Shown: positions 1-5,676, counted from the first letter of the stretch. The stretch is DNA of 5,676 bases from an uncultured Filifactor sp. (GCA_947254385.1 CAMYCP010000091.1:1-5676), one strand, 5' to 3'. Program-made: numbers and translations. Notes: generated by a model from the sequence alone, not told the origin.

Positions 1-2021
1 TTGTTAGAACAGGTTATATATACTCCGTTTTTTCCTTTTTTTTCCTCCAAGTGAGCCCCGCACTTAGGGCAGTTTCGTCCGACGGGTTTTCCCCACGATA
101 CGAATTTACATTTTGGAAAGTTGGAACAACCGTAAAACATTCTGCCTTTTTTACTATGTCTTATTATTACATCTCCGTCTTTACATTCGGGGCATTTTAT
201 TCCTGTTTTGATGAGGTATGATTTTACTCCTTTACACTCGGGATATTTTTCACAAGCCAAAAATTTACCGTATCTTCCATATTTTACAATCATGGGAGAA
301 CCGCAAATCGGACATTTTTCGTCCGTTTTTTCTTCTATTGTTATTTTTTCAAGTTCATTTTCAGCTGTTTTAACTTCTTCGGCTAATGGTTCATACAATT
401 TCGATACCACACTTTTCCATTTTATTTCACCGTTTTCAACCGCATCCAGTTCATTTTCCATGGAGGCGGTAAAATCCACGTCGATTATTTTGCTGAAATA
501 TTTTTTCATTATGTCGTTTACTAAAATTCCAAGTTCGGTCGGACATAAGAATTGTTTTTCTTTTTTTACATATCCTCTTTGTTGAATTGTGGAAATGGTT
601 GGAGCATAGGTGCTGGGTCTACCTATGCCGAGTTCTTCCAAAGTTTTTACCAATGTTGCTTCACTGTATCTGGCGGGAGGTTGGGTAAAATGTTGTTTGT
701 CAAATAATTTCAAAACTTTGTATTCATTATTTTCAATAAATTCCGGCAATGTGTTTTCTTCGGATTTCGTATATGAGTAAACTTTTAAAAAACCGTCAAA
801 TATGAGTTTGTTTCCTGTAGCTTTAAAATCATATGTTTTTATTTTTGCATCCAGCGTAGTTGCGGAAAAAACCGCATCCGCCATACTGCACGATACAAAA
901 CGTTCCCAGATAAGTTTGTAGAGTTTGTACTGGTCGGTTGAAAGAGTATTTATCAAACTTTCAGGTGTCCGTTCTACCGAGGTGGGTCTGATACATTCGT
1001 GTGCATCTTGGATTTTTTCGGATTTTTTTTGTGTATTTACATATTTTTTATAATATTTTTTGCCGAATGTATTTTCTATATATGCTTTACTTTCAGAAAG
1101 CGCCTCATTTGAAACACGAGTGCTGTCAGTTCGCATATATGTTATCAGCCCTGCCGAGCCGTTTATCCCTTCATAGAGTTGTTGCGCAACACTCATGGTT
1201 TTTTTTGTTGTAAATGAAATTTTACTTGCCGCTTCCTGTTGGAGCGTACTTGTGGTAAAAGGTTTATAAGCGCCGCGCTTGCGCATTTTTTCATCTTTTT
1301 TGGTTATTTTTAAAGGTGTATCTTTTATATTTTCAATTATTTTTTTTATTTCGTCCGCATTTTTTACGTTTATTTTTTTTCCTGATTTCCCCCACAATTT
1401 AAATAGAGTTTTTCGTTTATCTTCTCCTTTAACTTCGGCATCGAGTGTCCAATATTCTTCACTTTTAAACGCTTTTATTTCTTCTTCTTTTTGAACCGTT
1501 ATCATAACGGCGACACTTTGCACTCTGCCGGCGCTTAACCCTCTTCTCACTTTTGCCCAAAGTATCGGGCTTATCGTGTAGCCGACAAGTCTATCGATTA
1601 CTCTGCGCGCCTGTTGTGCATCTACAAGGTCGAGGTCTATTTTTCGCGGGGTAAGTATGGATTTTTTGACGGCATCTTTTGTTATTTCATTGAATGTTAC
1701 ACGGTTTTTGGAATTTTTATCAAGTCCCAATAAAAAAGCGAGATGCCATGAAATAGCTTCTCCCTCTCTATCGGGGTCTGTCGCAAGAAAAATTTTGTCC
1801 GCTTTTTTGGCGGCTTTTTTAAGTTCTTTTACAGTTTCTCCTTTTCCTCTTATGGTTATGTACGTGGGTTCAAATGTTTCCGTGTCCACGCCGAGCTTAC
1901 TTTTCGGTAAATCCCTCACGTGACCTATTGAGGCTATTACTTTATAATTTTTTTTACCTAAAAATTTTTCTATAGTTTTGGCTTTTGCCGGTGATTCCAC
2001 TATTACCAAATTATTAGCCAT
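1..2021 (-). CDS. topA: DNA topoisomerase I, type IA (C-terminus beyond window)
   Basis: Relaxes negatively supercoiled DNA by cutting and passing one strand through a covalent 5'-phosphotyrosine intermediate. The 673 codons seen start at an ATG preceded by a strong AGGAG. The N-terminal TOPRIM domain (about residues 1-115) has the acidic Glu9 in VIVESPAKAK and the metal-binding DPDREGE motif (Asp82, Asp84, Glu86). RRVIDRLVGY (139-148) and GLSAGRVQSVA (161-171) follow. The catalytic tyrosine is Tyr295 in GLITYMRTDS, and QPPARYSEATLVK with GIGRPSTYA (447-473) completes the core. Three C-terminal zinc ribbons follow: Cys570/573/590/596, Cys610/613/632/638 and Cys651/654/671, the last missing its final Cys only because the window stops. 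Family proteins are usually near 690-700 residues, so I infer that about 20 are missing. The usual HEAIRPT reads HECIRPT (Cys343). It is the last visible gene of the run, 40 bp after dprA. The assignment is certain. Confidence 0.98.
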   Translation of the reverse strand, partial: MANNLVIVESPAKAKTIEKFLGKKNYKVIASIGHVRDLPKSKLGVDTETFEPTYITIRGKGETVKELKKAAKKADKIFLATDPDREGEAISWHLAFLLGLDKNSKNRVTFNEITKDAVKKSILTPRKIDLDLVDAQQARRVIDRLVGYTISPILWAKVRRGLSAGRVQSVAVMITVQKEEEIKAFKSEEYWTLDAEVKGEDKRKTLFKLWGKSGKKINVKNADEIKKIIENIKDTPLKITKKDEKMRKRGAYKPFTTSTLQQEAASKISFTTKKTMSVAQQLYEGINGSAGLITYMRTDSTRVSNEALSESKAYIENTFGKKYYKKYVNTQKKSEKIQDAHECIRPTSVERTPESLINTLSTDQYKLYKLIWERFVSCSMADAVFSATTLDAKIKTYDFKATGNKLIFDGFLKVYSYTKSEENTLPEFIENNEYKVLKLFDKQHFTQPPARYSEATLVKTLEELGIGRPSTYAPTISTIQQRGYVKKEKQFLCPTELGILVNDIMKKYFSKIIDVDFTASMENELDAVENGEIKWKSVVSKLYEPLAEEVKTAENELEKITIEEKTDEKCPICGSPMIVKYGRYGKFLACEKYPECKGVKSYLIKTGIKCPECKDGDVIIRHSKKGRMFYGCSNFPKCKFVSWGKPVGRNCPKCGAHLEEKKGKNGVYITCSN

Positions 2022-2027
2022 AAATCT

Positions 2028-2032
2028 CTCCT
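2028..2032 (-). promoter_or_regulatory. Ribosome binding site of topA
   Basis: AGGAG lies 6 nt before the topA ATG at 2021. It is the best Shine-Dalgarno match in the window and fixes the topA start. topA therefore has its own translation signal rather than depending on coupling to dprA, which ends 40 bp upstream. Confidence 0.85.
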
Positions 2033-2061
2033 AATATAACGTTGTCTGTTTTAAATGCAAT

Positions 2062-3126
2062 CTATTTGTATGAATAAAGTCCGTTTCCTATTTCAAGTAT
2101 TTTATCTTTTATTTCAAGTATGCTCAATATCCCTGAGACTTGTTTTATATCCATTCCCGATTTTTCGGAAATTAAATCCACGTACAGTGGTGATTCTTTT
2201 TTTAAAAGCTCCATGACTTTAATTTCAGCATCTGAAAAAGTTTCATGTTTTTTTATTTCAGGCAAAGTTTCACATTTTAAAGTCGGATATTGTTCAAGTA
2301 TATCATTTATGTCGGTTGTAAGCTGTGCTCCGCTTTTAATCAATGAATTTGTCCCTTTGCTGTTTGAGGAATTTATATTTCCGGGTACGGCAAACACATT
2401 TACTCCGTATTGAAGTGCATAGTTTACGGTTATTAAAGTTCCGCTTTTGTATCCCGCCTCTATGACCAACAAACCGTCGGAAAGTGCCGCAATTATACGG
2501 TTACGCATGGAAAACCAATGAGGCAGTATGCTTTGTCTGTGATTTATTTCCGTTATAACCAAGTGATTTTTTATCATTTCTTCAAATAATTTTTTGTTGC
2601 TTTTAGGATATATGTTGTTTAATGGAGAACCCAAAACTGCTACACATCTGCCGCCGGACGCTATCCCCTTTTTTTGTGATACTCCGTCTATTCCCATAGC
2701 AAGTCCGCTTACAGTCGTTATGTGAATTTTTGCCAGTTCTTCGGCAAAAAATTCAGCCGCATATAAGCCGTATGCGGAGGGTTTACGGCTGCCGATTATT
2801 CCTATCATAAAAGTTGAGAGAAGTGATAAGTTGCCCATATAATAAAGAACATATGGCGGATCCGGTATGTTTTTAAGTTTTTTGGGATATTTTTCCATGT
2901 CGTACGTCAAATATTCTATGTTCAATTTTTCAAGTTCGGTCAAAAAATCCTTAAGTTCCGTTCCGGCATGAGCAAGCTCTTCCTGTTTTGCTTTTGTAAG
3001 CACATCGGTTTTTAAAATATCGTTTAATGAAATTTTTTCAATTTCTCCATCAAATTTTTCTCTTATTTTACGAAAATTGTCACTACTTATTTTAGCTATG
3101 CTCATAATTAAAAATACTGTGTTCAA
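2062..3126 (-). CDS. dprA: DNA processing protein DprA (RecA loader)
   Basis: Cytoplasmic protein that binds incoming single-stranded DNA in natural transformation and loads RecA on it; many non-competent bacteria also keep it. Numbering from the TTG at 3126 gives 354 residues. A helical N-terminal part (about 1-60) and the linker YPKKLKNIPDPPYVLYYMGN (80-99) precede the Rossmann-like domain. Its motifs are GSRKPS (112-117), SGLAMGIDG (140-148), MRNRIIAALS (207-216), VIEAG with SGTLIT (221-233), VFAVPG (244-249) and GTNSLIKSGAQL (258-269). The C-terminal 60 residues look like the DprA winged helix. The frame stays open to another TTG at 3138, inside comM, but that codon has no ribosome binding site. 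The TTG at 3126 is preceded by GGGGGT and keeps the first helix (NTVFLIMSIAKI). An ATG at 3105 would remove that helix. Start two nucleotides after the comM stop suggests translational coupling. Confidence 0.96.
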   Translation of the reverse strand: MNTVFLIMSIAKISSDNFRKIREKFDGEIEKISLNDILKTDVLTKAKQEELAHAGTELKDFLTELEKLNIEYLTYDMEKYPKKLKNIPDPPYVLYYMGNLSLLSTFMIGIIGSRKPSAYGLYAAEFFAEELAKIHITTVSGLAMGIDGVSQKKGIASGGRCVAVLGSPLNNIYPKSNKKLFEEMIKNHLVITEINHRQSILPHWFSMRNRIIAALSDGLLVIEAGYKSGTLITVNYALQYGVNVFAVPGNINSSNSKGTNSLIKSGAQLTTDINDILEQYPTLKCETLPEIKKHETFSDAEIKVMELLKKESPLYVDLISEKSGMDIKQVSGILSILEIKDKILEIGNGLYSYK

Positions 3127-3128
3127 TT

Positions 3129-4649
3129 CTACCCCCAATATTTTATTGCGGCTTTTCTGTAAGATACGGCTTCGGACAAATGTACAATGTTTATTTTTTC
3201 TTCTTCTTCCAAATCCGCTATCGTGCGCGCAACTCTCAAAATTTTGTGATAACTTCTTATTGAAAAAGAAAATTTTTCATACGCTTTCTGTATAAATGAT
3301 TTTTCCTCATCATAAAGAACGCAATATTTGTTTATTTGGTTAGGCGGAATGAGGGCGTTATAAGAAAATTTGCAGTTTTTATATCTCGATTTTTGTATTT
3401 TTATGGCATTTTCTACTCTTTTTCTTATCTCAGAGCTGCTTTCTCCCTTTGATTTATCTTCCAATTGTATAAATTCTATAGGCAAAAGTTCCGCAAAAAT
3501 ATCGAATCTGTCAAGCAAAGGAGCGGACGCCCTCGAAAGATACGCTTTTATTTTAGATTCCGTGCAGGTACATTCTCTGTACGGGTTCATATAATTACCG
3601 CACGGACAGGGATTTGTCGCGGCAATCAATATAAAATCGCACGGATATTTATAGCTGTTTTTTATACGGCTTATGTTTACATATTTATCTTCTATGGGCT
3701 GACGGAGCGCTTCAAGCGTATGCTTGTTAAATTCAAGCAGTTCATCCAAAAACAGTATACCCTTATGTGCCATTACAACTTCACCCGGTGTTGAGTTTTG
3801 ACCCCCTCCTATTATCGCTTTCATGGTCGTACTGTGATGAGGAGATCTGAAAGGACGAATTCGGTTTAAAATAAAATCGTCAAATTTTCCTACGCTGCTA
3901 TATATTTTACTTACTTGTATGTATTCATCATTGTCCAAAGGTTCCATTATACTCGGCATACGCTTGGCTATCATGGATTTACCGGAGCCGGGAGATCCTA
4001 TCATCAAAAAATTGTGATACCCCGCCGCTGAGATTTCAGCCGCACGCCTTGCTATAAGATTGCCTTTAACATCTGAAAAATCTACATCGAATTCATTTTT
4101 TACGTGTGATTTTTTCTCAACTTTTTCAAGTTTTGTTTCACCCATAAGATATAAAACTACATCTTTAAGTGAGTTTGCACAATATACGTCTACATTTTCA
4201 ATAACTTGGGCTTCACTTGAATTGTCGGAAGGCAATATTACATTATCTATATCCTCAGATTCTTTAGCGGCTATTATGTACGGTATCGTACCGCTGATTT
4301 TTTGAAGTTCACCGTTTAGTGAAAGTTCTCCAAAGCACATCATTTTTTCATATCTGTCACTTAAAAACGAGTATTCACTGCTTAAAATACTAAGCGCTAT
4401 GGGTAAGTCATAATGTGAGCCCTCTTTTTTTATGTCGGATGGGGAAAGATTGATAACGATTTTTTTATTCGGAAATTTAAGAGCACTGTTTGTGATTGCG
4501 GAATAAATCCTTTCACGTGATTCTTTGACGGATGCGTCCGGCAAACCTACTATTGTAAAGTTAGGTATTCCTACCGAAACGTCGGCTTCCACTCTTACTA
4601 TAAAACCGTCTATTCCTTCGACTCCACAGCTTAAACATTTATAAAACAA
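3129..4649 (-). CDS. comM: ComM/YifB family Mg-chelatase-like AAA+ ATPase
   Basis: Cytoplasmic hexameric AAA+ helicase; in studied competent bacteria ComM drives branch migration so that long transforming DNA can be integrated. The 506 residues match the family length. The N-terminal Lon-protease-like (ChlI) domain, about 10-170, includes GIPNFTIVGLPDASVKESRER (begins at 27) and NLSPSDIKKEGSHYDLPIA. The ATPase core has Walker A GSPGSGKS (218-225), SPHHS (269-273), Walker B GILFLDELLEF (297-307, Asp302-Glu303), a four-cysteine motif (Cys348, 350, 360, 362) and PLLDRFDIF with candidate arginine finger Arg381. The C-terminal domain carries the sensor-2 helix SIRSYHKILRVARTIADLE (463-481). The start is TTG: GGAG lies 7 nt upstream and the spacing to GIDG (12-15) fits homologues. 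No in-frame ATG or GTG exists upstream. An N-terminal CLSC pair is not typical. dprA follows immediately; yraN lies 236 bp upstream. Confidence 0.97.
   Translation of the reverse strand: MFYKCLSCGVEGIDGFIVRVEADVSVGIPNFTIVGLPDASVKESRERIYSAITNSALKFPNKKIVINLSPSDIKKEGSHYDLPIALSILSSEYSFLSDRYEKMMCFGELSLNGELQKISGTIPYIIAAKESEDIDNVILPSDNSSEAQVIENVDVYCANSLKDVVLYLMGETKLEKVEKKSHVKNEFDVDFSDVKGNLIARRAAEISAAGYHNFLMIGSPGSGKSMIAKRMPSIMEPLDNDEYIQVSKIYSSVGKFDDFILNRIRPFRSPHHSTTMKAIIGGGQNSTPGEVVMAHKGILFLDELLEFNKHTLEALRQPIEDKYVNISRIKNSYKYPCDFILIAATNPCPCGNYMNPYRECTCTESKIKAYLSRASAPLLDRFDIFAELLPIEFIQLEDKSKGESSSEIRKRVENAIKIQKSRYKNCKFSYNALIPPNQINKYCVLYDEEKSFIQKAYEKFSFSIRSYHKILRVARTIADLEEEEKINIVHLSEAVSYRKAAIKYWG
3131..3136 (-). 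promoter_or_regulatory. Probable ribosome binding site of dprA
   Basis: GGGGGT spans the last codons of comM and the first base of its TAG stop, 4 nt before the TTG at 3126. It matches five of six bases of GGAGGT. The spacing is short but usable, and it favours 3126 over the TTG at 3138, which lies upstream of this site. Confidence 0.5.
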
Positions 4650-4656
4650 ATTTTTT

Positions 4657-4660
4657 CTCC
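4657..4660 (-). promoter_or_regulatory. Ribosome binding site of comM deciding a TTG start
   Basis: GGAG sits 7 nt before the TTG at 4649 with an A-rich spacer. The nearby ATG at 4638 is in another frame, so this site supports TTG as the real comM start. Confidence 0.75.
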
Positions 4661-4741
4661 AAACTTTTAATTTTTGAGGTTGTGTAAAATCATAATCAAC
4701 ATAACGGTTGTAATTTTTATTCCATAATCTGCCTATATAAG

Positions 4742-4760
4742 GATATTTATAGAAAATATC
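4742..4760. repeat. Short perfect inverted repeat (AT-rich hairpin)
   Basis: GATATTT and AAATATC form a perfect 7-bp stem around a 5-nt loop. With one G-C pair and no following T-run it is too weak for an intrinsic terminator on either strand. It lies in the leader of comM and may have no function. Confidence 0.35.
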
Positions 4761-4770
4761 TGAAAATTAA

Positions 4771-4800
4771 ATTTTAAGAAATAAAATATGGATTTTACAA
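4771..4800 (-). promoter_or_regulatory. Possible promoter upstream of comM
   Basis: TTGTAA (4800-4795) and TAAAAT (4776-4771) are separated by 18 nt, matching four and five of six bases of the sigma-70 -35 and -10 boxes. It would start a transcript about 115 bp before comM. Such matches are frequent in DNA this AT-rich. The second copy of the surrounding repeat, upstream of rsfS, keeps TTGTAA but has TGAGAA in place of the -10 box, which weakens the case. Confidence 0.22.
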
Positions 4801-4801
4801 T
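4779..4801 (-). repeat. Dispersed 23-bp repeat, copy 1
   Basis: This stretch differs at one position (4790) from 5622-5644 and has the same orientation. Both copies contain gattttacaat and aaataaaatat on the plus strand. Weaker similarity continues to about 4757, giving a related segment of about 45 bp. Both copies lie upstream of minus-strand genes, here about 130 bp before comM. Confidence 0.6.
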
Positions 4802-4839
4802 GTATTCAATTTGATTTTTGCAGGTTTTAAAGATGCCAT

Positions 4840-4853
4840 TATAAAATTTTATA
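4840..4853. repeat. 14-bp perfect palindrome
   Basis: TATAAAA followed by TTTTATA reads the same on both strands. It has no G or C and may be only a consequence of base composition; an operator-like site is possible but nothing else supports it. Confidence 0.25.
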
Positions 4854-4858
4854 TCATT

Positions 4859-4872
4859 TCTAAAAAATCTAT
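4859..4872 (-). repeat. 14-bp repeat, copy 1
   Basis: The sequence tctaaaaaatctat is identical to 5601-5614. It lies about 15 bp after the yraN stop. Relative to the 23-bp repeat it is on the opposite side from the copy near rsfS, so the two shared pieces are not one simple colinear block. Confidence 0.45.
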
Positions 4873-4885
4873 ACCGTATATTTTT

Positions 4886-5230
4886 TTAAAAAGCGTTTAT
4901 AAGGTGGGATATGGTTTGATTTATATAATAGTATTCTATTACATCGAAACGAATTTCATTGAATGAAAGTGAATGGGTGTTCAAATATGCCGCCGCAACT
5001 TTTCGTATGGTCTGTTGTTTTTTATAATTTACTGCTTGAGATGCCGGAGCAAATTTATCGTTTTTTCGTGATTTAACTTCCACAAAAACGAGAGTGTCTT
5101 TATACAAGGCGATTATATCTATTTCTCCGAAGCGTACTCTGTAGTTACGGCTTAAAATTTGATATCCTTTACTTTCCAGATATTGTGATGCTTTAGTTTC
5201 TCCCAAGTTTCCTATATTTTTATTGTTCAT
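4886..5230 (-). CDS. yraN: YraN/UPF0102 family endonuclease-like protein
   Basis: Small cytoplasmic protein of unknown physiological role with a fold related to Holliday-junction resolvases and restriction nucleases. The 114 residues match the family. Visible motifs are GNLGETKASQYLESKGY (7-23, Glu11), GEIDII (35-40, Glu36 and Asp38), FVEVKSRK (49-56, Glu51 and Lys53, the D-(E)xK nuclease signature), KKQQTIRKVAAAYL (70-83) and RFDVIE (94-99). The ending with HLINAF is usual, so the gene is complete. Its ATG directly abuts a second in-frame TAA after the rsfS stop, 3 nt apart, and no Shine-Dalgarno is visible, so translation probably depends on rsfS ribosomes. Family position beside comM and dprA suggests a DNA-processing task, but nuclease activity is inferred from motifs only. 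Confidence 0.93.
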   Translation of the reverse strand: MNNKNIGNLGETKASQYLESKGYQILSRNYRVRFGEIDIIALYKDTLVFVEVKSRKNDKFAPASQAVNYKKQQTIRKVAAAYLNTHSLSFNEIRFDVIEYYYINQTISHLINAF

Positions 5231-5233
5231 TTA

Positions 5234-5581
5234 TTATTTATTTAAATTTACGTACGGCGCATCTTTCCACAAGCGCTCAAGGTCGTAAAATCCTCTTTCT
5301 TCATTTAAAAATATGTGAACTATACAGTCGCCATAGTCAAGCAATATCCAACGACTTGTTGAATATCCGTCTTTTCCGTTAACTTCTATCCCTTCATTTG
5401 CCATGACATATTCTATTTCTTCAGCTATGGCTTTAACTTTACGTTCGTTGTCGGCGGAAGTTATTATAAAATAATCGGTAAGAGACGATACTTCTTTAAT
5501 TTTTAAAATAACGGTATTTTCTCCACCTTTATTTTCAATTATGTCATATATTTTTTCAACTTTATTTGCCAAAAAATTCAT
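5234..5581 (-). CDS. rsfS: Ribosome silencing factor RsfS (Iojap/YbeB family)
   Basis: Binds ribosomal protein L14 (uL14) on the large subunit and blocks 30S-50S joining, which lowers translation during starvation. The 115 residues have the family length and pattern: VSSLTDYFIITSADNERKV (31-49), AIAEEI, DGYSTSRWILLDYGDCIVHIF (starts at 71) and ERGFYDLERLWKDA (95-108). Two usual positions differ: the common GTSxRQ segment reads ADNERK and the usual EG before the tryptophan reads DG. The ATG at 5581 touches the AAAGG in front of it (zero spacing). The TTG at 5572, three codons in, lies 9 nt after AAAGG and begins MANKVEKIYD, a normal family start, so either is possible. In many bacteria rsfS sits beside nadD; here it precedes yraN by 3 nt and seems to head the run. 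Confidence 0.96.
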   Translation of the reverse strand: MNFLANKVEKIYDIIENKGGENTVILKIKEVSSLTDYFIITSADNERKVKAIAEEIEYVMANEGIEVNGKDGYSTSRWILLDYGDCIVHIFLNEERGFYDLERLWKDAPYVNLNK

Positions 5582-5586
5582 CCTTT
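5582..5586 (-). promoter_or_regulatory. Shine-Dalgarno of rsfS, start ambiguous
   Basis: AAAGG directly touches the ATG at 5581, too close for normal use, but stands 9 nt from the TTG at 5572. It is the only purine-rich match near either codon; GAGG at about 5598-5601 is too far away. Confidence 0.5.
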
Positions 5587-5600
5587 CAATTTAGGAAACC

Positions 5601-5614
5601 TCTAAAAAATCTAT
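5601..5614 (-). repeat. 14-bp repeat, copy 2
   Basis: Identical to 4859-4872. It lies 20 bp before the rsfS ATG and 7 bp from the 23-bp repeat. On the minus strand it reads into AGAGGTTTCC, a string reminiscent of mobile-element ends, though no partner terminal repeat is visible in the window. Confidence 0.45.
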
Positions 5615-5621
5615 TCTCAAA

Positions 5622-5644
5622 AAATAAAATATTGATTTTACAAT
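5622..5644 (-). repeat. Dispersed 23-bp repeat, copy 2
   Basis: Matches 4779-4801 at 22 of 23 positions in the same orientation, about 40 bp upstream of rsfS. With the adjacent 14-bp repeat it forms a segment of about 45 bp resembling the region around copy 1. Confidence 0.6.
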
Positions 5645-5676
5645 ATTTAAAAATTCTTTTTTTAATTTTTATCAAT

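Larger units (their letters stand above)
4650..4885. other. AT-rich yraN-comM intergenic gap with repeat copies
   Basis: This is the longest gap inside the run, while other gene junctions are 2 to 40 bp. On the minus strand the frame stays open for 50 codons directly after the yraN stop (4885-4736, ending in TAG), and the comM frame is open for 39 codons before its TTG (4766-4650). Neither has an ATG or GTG in frame or resembles a protein I recognise. The gap also holds one copy of a 23-bp repeat (4779-4801), a 14-bp repeat (4859-4872), a 7-bp-stem hairpin (4742-4760) and a 14-bp palindrome (4840-4853). It could be a decayed gene, a mobile-element remnant or plain regulatory DNA. No GC-rich hairpin followed by a T-run is present. 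Confidence 0.6.
5582..5676. other. AT-rich region upstream of rsfS
   Basis: No recognisable gene is seen. The minus strand has a 25-codon open stretch (5668-5594, stop TAA 5593-5591) with a stop before it and no start, so it is not called as a gene. It contains the second copies of the 23-bp and 14-bp repeats. A promoter for rsfS is expected here but no convincing -35/-10 pair stands out, and the upstream gene lies outside the window. Confidence 0.5.

Noticed and set aside
208..585. A 125-codon plus-strand ORF, and other plus-strand ORFs of 70-110 codons across the window
   Set aside because: They lie antisense inside topA, dprA and comM, have low-complexity Phe/Ser-rich translations typical of antisense shadows, and match no family I recognise.
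1..2021. topA as a frameshifted or truncated pseudogene
   Set aside because: The frame is continuous for 673 codons with all motifs at expected spacing; the missing end is due to the window edge.
4683..4799. tgtaaaatc at 4683-4691 and its inverse at 4791-4799 as terminal inverted repeats of a small element
   Set aside because: Only nine AT-rich bases match, with no target-site duplication visible around them.
4795..4839. A 14-codon minus-strand ORF beginning MASLKPAK in the yraN-comM gap
   Set aside because: There is no Shine-Dalgarno, it is very short, and it ends inside the 23-bp repeat; nothing supports translation.
4861..4884. Possible terminator after yraN (short palindrome near 4870-4880 next to T-runs)
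   Set aside because: The symmetric stem is only about 4-5 bp with almost no loop and little G+C, so it would not form a stable terminator hairpin.

Overview
The window is AT-rich DNA holding five genes in a row, all on the minus strand. In the direction of transcription they are rsfS (ribosome silencing factor), yraN (small endonuclease-like protein), comM (AAA+ Mg-chelatase-like helicase), dprA (RecA loader of natural transformation) and topA (DNA topoisomerase I, running off the left edge). Every gene is recognised from its own protein motifs. None shows a frameshift or internal stop, and no RNA gene, CRISPR array or complete mobile element is visible.

The organism looks like a low-G+C bacterium. 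The yraN-comM-dprA-topA block is a familiar neighbourhood in Clostridia and other Firmicutes, and AT-rich lineages such as spirochaetes and Elusimicrobiota can carry similar blocks. The sequence alone does not settle the phylum. TTG initiation is common here: comM and dprA almost certainly start at TTG, and rsfS may.

Layout from right to left: 5582-5676 is an AT-rich upstream region containing one copy of a dispersed repeat. rsfS (5234-5581) ends in a double TAA that directly abuts the yraN ATG (yraN 4886-5230). A 236-bp gap (4650-4885) separates yraN from comM and holds the second copy of the repeat, small hairpins and unusually long stop-free reading frames. comM (3129-4649) is followed 2 nt after its stop by the likely dprA start (dprA 2062-3126). 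A 40-bp gap with a strong ribosome binding site leads to topA (2021 to beyond 1).

Functionally, dprA and comM form a DNA-uptake and recombination pair: DprA loads RecA on incoming single strands and ComM drives branch migration of the resulting D-loop. TopA relaxes negative supercoils. YraN is a nuclease-fold protein of unknown role that often travels with comM and dprA. RsfS blocks ribosomal subunit joining when nutrients are scarce and seems to be the odd member. No convincing intrinsic terminator lies between any of the genes, so one transcript or two (with an internal start in the yraN-comM gap) are both possible.

No clearly new system is evident. The most unusual material is non-genic: a near-identical 23-bp sequence and an identical 14-bp sequence, shared by the two longest intergenic regions in the same orientation but in different order.
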